Positions 50,559 through 53,928 of a stretch of DNA of 53,928 bases are shown one piece after another. Source of the stretch: Spirochaetaceae bacterium (GTDB lineage: Bacteria; Spirochaetota; Spirochaetia; Treponematales; Rectinemataceae). A program made the position numbers and the translations under genes. Position 1 is the first letter of the stretch. The number at the start of each line of letters is the position of its first letter. The stretch lies in the NCBI GenBank assembly GCA_025356015.1, contig JANXYO010000120.1, positions 1-53,928 on the forward strand, read 5' to 3'. A model generated the notes under the pieces. The model was not told the origin of the DNA. It ran no database searches and worked only from the letters and a program-made list of their open reading frames with translations.

Positions 50559-53010
50559 GCTCGCCTTCCTCCTCGTGGCTGTGGAGGTAGTCGCAGGAGG
50601 GGTTGATGCAGGCCTTGTGTCCGCCCGACTTCTTGTCGAATTTCTCGACGAGGAACCAGCCGCACTTGGGGCAGTTCGAGCTCGTCGGCTTGTGGTAGGT
50701 GATGAAGTCGCACTCGGGGTAGCGCGCGCAGCCGTAGAACTCCCGTCCCCTTCCCTTGGCCCTCCGCCTCGCGACGATGTCGCCTCCGCAGCGGGGGCAG
50801 GCGGCGAGGGGAATCGAGCGGGTATTGCGGCACTCGGGGAAGCCCGTGCAGGCGAGGAAGAAGCCGAAGCGGCCGAGCTTCTTCACCATGGGCTTGCCGC
50901 ACTTCTCGCAGACGATGTCTGTCTTCTCGTCAAGGCTCCCGCGGAAGGACTGGAGGCTCTCCATGACCTCGTCAACCTTGTCCTTGAAGGGAGGGAAGAA
51001 GCCGCGGATCACGCCCACCCAGTCGGTCTTGCCCTCCTCGACCTCGTCGAGCCTGGCCTCCATGCCGGCGGTGAAGCCCGCCTCGATCACGTCGGGGAAG
51101 GACTCGACCAGGATGTCGTTGATCATGCGTCCGAGTGTGGTCGGGGTGAGCTGGCGGTTCTCCCTGGTGACGTAGTAGCGGTCGAGGAGGACGGAGATGA
51201 TCGGGGCGTAGGTCGAGGGACGGCCGATGCCCTGCTCCTCCAGGGCCCTGATGATGGAGGCGTCGGTGTAGCGAGCGGGTCCCTGGGTGAAATGCTGCTC
51301 GGGCCTCAGGGCCTCGAGCTTGAGCTCCTCGCCCACGCGAAGTTCGGGCACTGCGCCCTCGCCCTTGTCCTCCCTGGAGGCACCCAGCTTGATGACCTTG
51401 TAGAATCCCTGCTCGACTATCCTCGAGGACACGACCCTGAAGCCCGCCTCGCCGACGATGATGTCGACGCTGGTCGACCTCATCTTGGCCTGAGTCATCT
51501 GGCTTGCCACGAAGCGCTCCCAGATGAGGGCGTAGAGCTTCGCCTGATCCTTGCTCAAGGCGTCCTTGAGGGACTCCGGCGTGTAGGAGACCATCGTGGG
51601 CCTTATCGCCTCGTGGGCGTCCTGTGCCTTCTTGTCGCTAGCGTAAACGAGTGGCGCCTCGGGGAGCTCGGCCGGGTAACGCTCCTTGATGAAGGCGCGC
51701 ACCTCTTCTATGGCGCTGTCTGATATGCGGGTCGAGTCGGTGCGCATGTAGGAGATGAGACCTATGCGGGTCGAGCCGACATTGACTCCCTCGTAGAGCT
51801 GCTGGGCTATCTGCATGGTTTTCTTGCTGGTGAAGCCGAGCCTGTTCGCCGCCGTCTGCTGGAGCTTCGAGGTCGTGAAGGGCGGCTTGGGCTTGAGGGA
51901 CTTCTCGGTCTCCCTCACCTCGCCGACGAGGGCCTTCTCGCCCTCGATCGCGGCGATCACCGCCTTGGCCGAGGCCTCGCCTGAAAGCTCGGCCTTCGCG
52001 CCGCGGAACTGCACCAGCTCGCCGGAAAAGCCTGAGCGGCCCTTCCTGAAGTCGGCCTCGAGGCTCCAGTATTCCTCGGGAAGGAAGTTTTCCACTTCTC
52101 GGTTCCGGTCGCAGATCAGGCGCAGGGCCACCGACTGCACGCGGCCGGCCGAGAGCCCGTTCTTGACCTTCTTCCACAGAAGGGGCGAGAGGTTGTAGCC
52201 GACGAGCCTGTCGAGGACGCGGCGGGCCTTCTGCGCGTTCACCTTCGTCTCGTCGATCACCCGCGGGTGCTTCACTGCCTCGCGGATCGCGAGGGGCGTG
52301 ATCTCGTTGAAGACGATCCTCTCGATCGGCAGCTCGGAGTCCTTCGAGCGGATCGCGTTCTGGATGTGCCAGGATATGGCCTCGCCCTCGCGGTCATTAT
52401 CAGATGCCAGCAGGACAAGGCGGGATTTCTTCGCGGCCTTCTGCAGTTCCTTGAGAAGCTTGGCCTTCCCCCGGATCGTGAGGTATTCGGGCTCGAAGTT
52501 GCTCTCGACGTTGATTCCGATCCTCGACTTGGGCAGGTCGATGAGGTGGCCCATGGAGGCGAGGACCGTGTACTTCGAGCCGAGGTATTTCTCGATCGTC
52601 TTGGCCTTTGCTGGGGACTCGACGATGACGAGGATCCCCTTCTCCTTTGCCTTCTTGGAGACCGAGGCCTTCTTCGCCCCCGCCTTCCTCGCGGCGCTCT
52701 TCTTGGCAGGCTCCGCCTTCGCCGGGGAGAGCTCTGCCACGGCCTCATGTGCCGCGTCACTCGCGGCCGCCGGTTTCTTCGCCGCGGCCGCGGGTTTCTT
52801 CGCGGCCGCGGGCTTCTTTGCCGCCACTGCATTCTTCGCCGCGGACGGCTTCTTCGCCGCCGATGGCTTTGCCCCTGCCTTCCTGGCCGGAGCCTTCCGG
52901 GCGGCGGCCTTGGCGGTGCCCATACCCTTCGCAGTGGTCTTGGTATCAGTATCCGCGTCCTTCTCGCTCGCCGTGCTGGTGGTCTTCGTCGCGGGTTTCC
53001 GTTCTGCCAT
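50542..53010 (-). CDS. topA: DNA topoisomerase I with histone H1-like N-terminal extension
   Basis: 822 residues. The TOPRIM domain starts only at ~125 (LVIVESPAKAKTIEKYLG); the catalytic tyrosine is in ISYMRTDSTR; three C-terminal zinc ribbons begin CEKCGKP, CPRCGGD and CPKCGWF. The first ~124 residues are an Ala/Lys/Pro tract with repeats of AAKKPAA, like the tails of histone H1. Such tails are usual at the C-terminus of actinobacterial topoisomerase I, not the N-terminus. The enzyme relaxes negative supercoils. Confidence 0.95.
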   Translation of the reverse strand: MAERKPATKTTSTASEKDADTDTKTTAKGMGTAKAAARKAPARKAGAKPSAAKKPSAAKNAVAAKKPAAAKKPAAAAKKPAAASDAAHEAVAELSPAKAEPAKKSAARKAGAKKASVSKKAKEKGILVIVESPAKAKTIEKYLGSKYTVLASMGHLIDLPKSRIGINVESNFEPEYLTIRGKAKLLKELQKAAKKSRLVLLASDNDREGEAISWHIQNAIRSKDSELPIERIVFNEITPLAIREAVKHPRVIDETKVNAQKARRVLDRLVGYNLSPLLWKKVKNGLSAGRVQSVALRLICDRNREVENFLPEEYWSLEADFRKGRSGFSGELVQFRGAKAELSGEASAKAVIAAIEGEKALVGEVRETEKSLKPKPPFTTSKLQQTAANRLGFTSKKTMQIAQQLYEGVNVGSTRIGLISYMRTDSTRISDSAIEEVRAFIKERYPAELPEAPLVYASDKKAQDAHEAIRPTMVSYTPESLKDALSKDQAKLYALIWERFVASQMTQAKMRSTSVDIIVGEAGFRVVSSRIVEQGFYKVIKLGASREDKGEGAVPELRVGEELKLEALRPEQHFTQGPARYTDASIIRALEEQGIGRPSTYAPIISVLLDRYYVTRENRQLTPTTLGRMINDILVESFPDVIEAGFTAGMEARLDEVEEGKTDWVGVIRGFFPPFKDKVDEVMESLQSFRGSLDEKTDIVCEKCGKPMVKKLGRFGFFLACTGFPECRNTRSIPLAACPRCGGDIVARRRAKGRGREFYGCARYPECDFITYHKPTSSNCPKCGWFLVEKFDKKSGGHKACINPSCDYLHSHEEEGEHAQAD

Positions 53011-53015
53011 GTTCT

Positions 53016-53928
53016 CTACTCTCCTGTCCTGGGGCTTCTGCCCTCAGCGCCCTCCGACCCGAGCCCAAGCTCGACGCGGAGCGAGTCGGCGAGGCGCCGC
53101 CCTTCCTTCATATCTATCAAGTTACCTTCAGCACCGGAAAGCCCGGCGGAAATACGCGATGGATCGCGGCGAGGGCCCGATGGCCCTGCCAGGGAGGCGT
53201 CCGGCCATGACCAGTCCGCGAGCAGCTCAGCGGCTCCCGAGAGGGCCTTCGCGCCCTCCTCGGCGAGGGCATCTATCCCCGCGCTCCGGGGACCCCCGAG
53301 ACAAGGAGCGGAAACCCAGACATCGCGCCCTTCCGAGAGCGCGTGGTCCGAGGTGATGAGGGCCCCCGACTTCGCCGGCGCCTCGATGACGACGCAGGCC
53401 CGCGCGATGCCGGCTATGATCCTGTTCCGTTCGGGGAAGCGGTACTTGTGGATGCCAGCCCCGGGCGGATACTCGGACATGAGGAGCCCCCCTGTCTCGA
53501 GGATCCTCGCCGCGAGGCCGCGGTGGGCCGGCGGATACACGCGGTCGATCCCGCAGGGAAGGACGGCCCAGGTCCGGCCGCCGCCAGAGATCGCGCCCCG
53601 ATGGGCGGCAGAATCGATGCCGCGGGCGAGGCCAGAAACCACGGGGATGCCGCTGCGTCCGAGCTCACGGCAGAGTGATGTGGCCGAAGCGAGGCCGCGG
53701 CCCGTGGGAAGGCGTGTCCCGACCACCGCCGCAGAGGGCAGGCCAGGATCGGGCAGCTGCCCCCGTAGGTAGAGGCCGAAAGGCGGCCGGCTGGTCTCCC
53801 GTAGGAGGGGCGGATACGCAGGATCGTCAAAGTGCAGGTATAGGGCTCCGATGCGGTCAAGGTACAGGGCGTCGCCCTCGGCTTCCCCCAGGAGGGCTGC
53901 GGGAGACCAGGCTCTGCCCGCGAGACGA
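53016..53928 (-). CDS. dprA: DprA/Smf-family DNA-processing protein, 5' end beyond the window
   Basis: The frame stays open to the window edge (codons aligned from 53927), so the N-terminus is missing. Visible: AYPPLLRETSRPPFGLYLRG leading into the Rossmann fold VVGTRLPTG, then SGLARGIDSAAHRGA, LPCGIDRVYPP, and FPERNRIIAGIARACVVIEA. DprA loads RecA onto incoming single-stranded DNA. The C-terminal winged helix is reduced to a short basic end. It is 5 bp upstream of topA. Confidence 0.92.
   Translation of the reverse strand, partial: RLAGRAWSPAALLGEAEGDALYLDRIGALYLHFDDPAYPPLLRETSRPPFGLYLRGQLPDPGLPSAAVVGTRLPTGRGLASATSLCRELGRSGIPVVSGLARGIDSAAHRGAISGGGRTWAVLPCGIDRVYPPAHRGLAARILETGGLLMSEYPPGAGIHKYRFPERNRIIAGIARACVVIEAPAKSGALITSDHALSEGRDVWVSAPCLGGPRSAGIDALAEEGAKALSGAAELLADWSWPDASLAGPSGPRRDPSRISAGLSGAEGNLIDMKEGRRLADSLRVELGLGSEGAEGRSPRTGE

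Overview
The window is high-GC DNA, roughly two thirds G+C by eye. Gene content and order indicate a spirochaete of the Treponema/Spirochaeta/Rectinema kind. The evidence is the minus-strand chain dprA-topA-xerC-hslV-hslU-flgB-flgC-fliE-fliF-fliG-fliH-fliI-fliJ-flbB-fliK-flgD-flgE-flbD-fliL-fliM-fliY-fliO-fliP-fliQ-fliR-flhB-flhA-flhF-flhG-(orf)-fliA-fapA, which is the spirochaetal flagellar locus for periplasmic flagella. The plus-strand block murG-cvpA-holB-atoS-atoC also matches the Treponema order. FlgE carries the Lys165/Cys178 pair used for the spirochaete hook cross-link. No rRNA, tRNA, CRISPR array, transposase or phage gene was seen.

Layout. 1-2634 (minus): the start of an RdgB/HAM1 pyrophosphatase, a sigma-factor-like protein, an NrnA-type DHH phosphoesterase and a small exported protein. 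2726-6642 (plus): endonuclease III, a RecQ-type helicase and an amidase preceded by a perfect 16-bp palindrome. 6632-8040 (minus): a PilZ-type protein and a small membrane protein. 8175-16924 (plus): glucose-6-phosphate isomerase, MurG, CvpA, DNA polymerase III delta-prime, the AtoS/AtoC two-component pair and both subunits of iron-sulphur L-serine dehydratase. 16949-53928 (minus): the flagellar locus and its upstream genes, ending downstream in an Hsp70/J-protein pair.

How the flagellar genes work together. flgB/flgC/fliE/fliF build the rod and MS ring. fliG/fliM/fliY form the switch. fliH/I/J with fliO/P/Q/R and flhA/B form the export gate. flgD/flgE/fliK build the hook and set its length. 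flbB is the periplasmic collar protein. flhF/flhG set pole and number, and fliA is sigma-28. The stator genes motA and motB, normally between flbD and fliL in Treponema and Borrelia, are absent there. In their place is a 139-bp gap with a good sigma-28 promoter.

The most unusual material is non-coding. Four elements bounded by inverted, purine-rich, 8-9-bp-periodic arms sit in the gaps xerC/hslV, hslU/flgB, flgE/flbD and fliR/flhB. The hslU/flgB element encloses a 14-unit array of an 11-bp near-palindrome (GTGATTYYCAC) repeated every 21 bp with unrelated 10-bp spacers. The fliR/flhB element supplies the only in-frame ATG for FlhB. Between it and the conserved FlhB core are three stem-loop inverted repeats read in frame.
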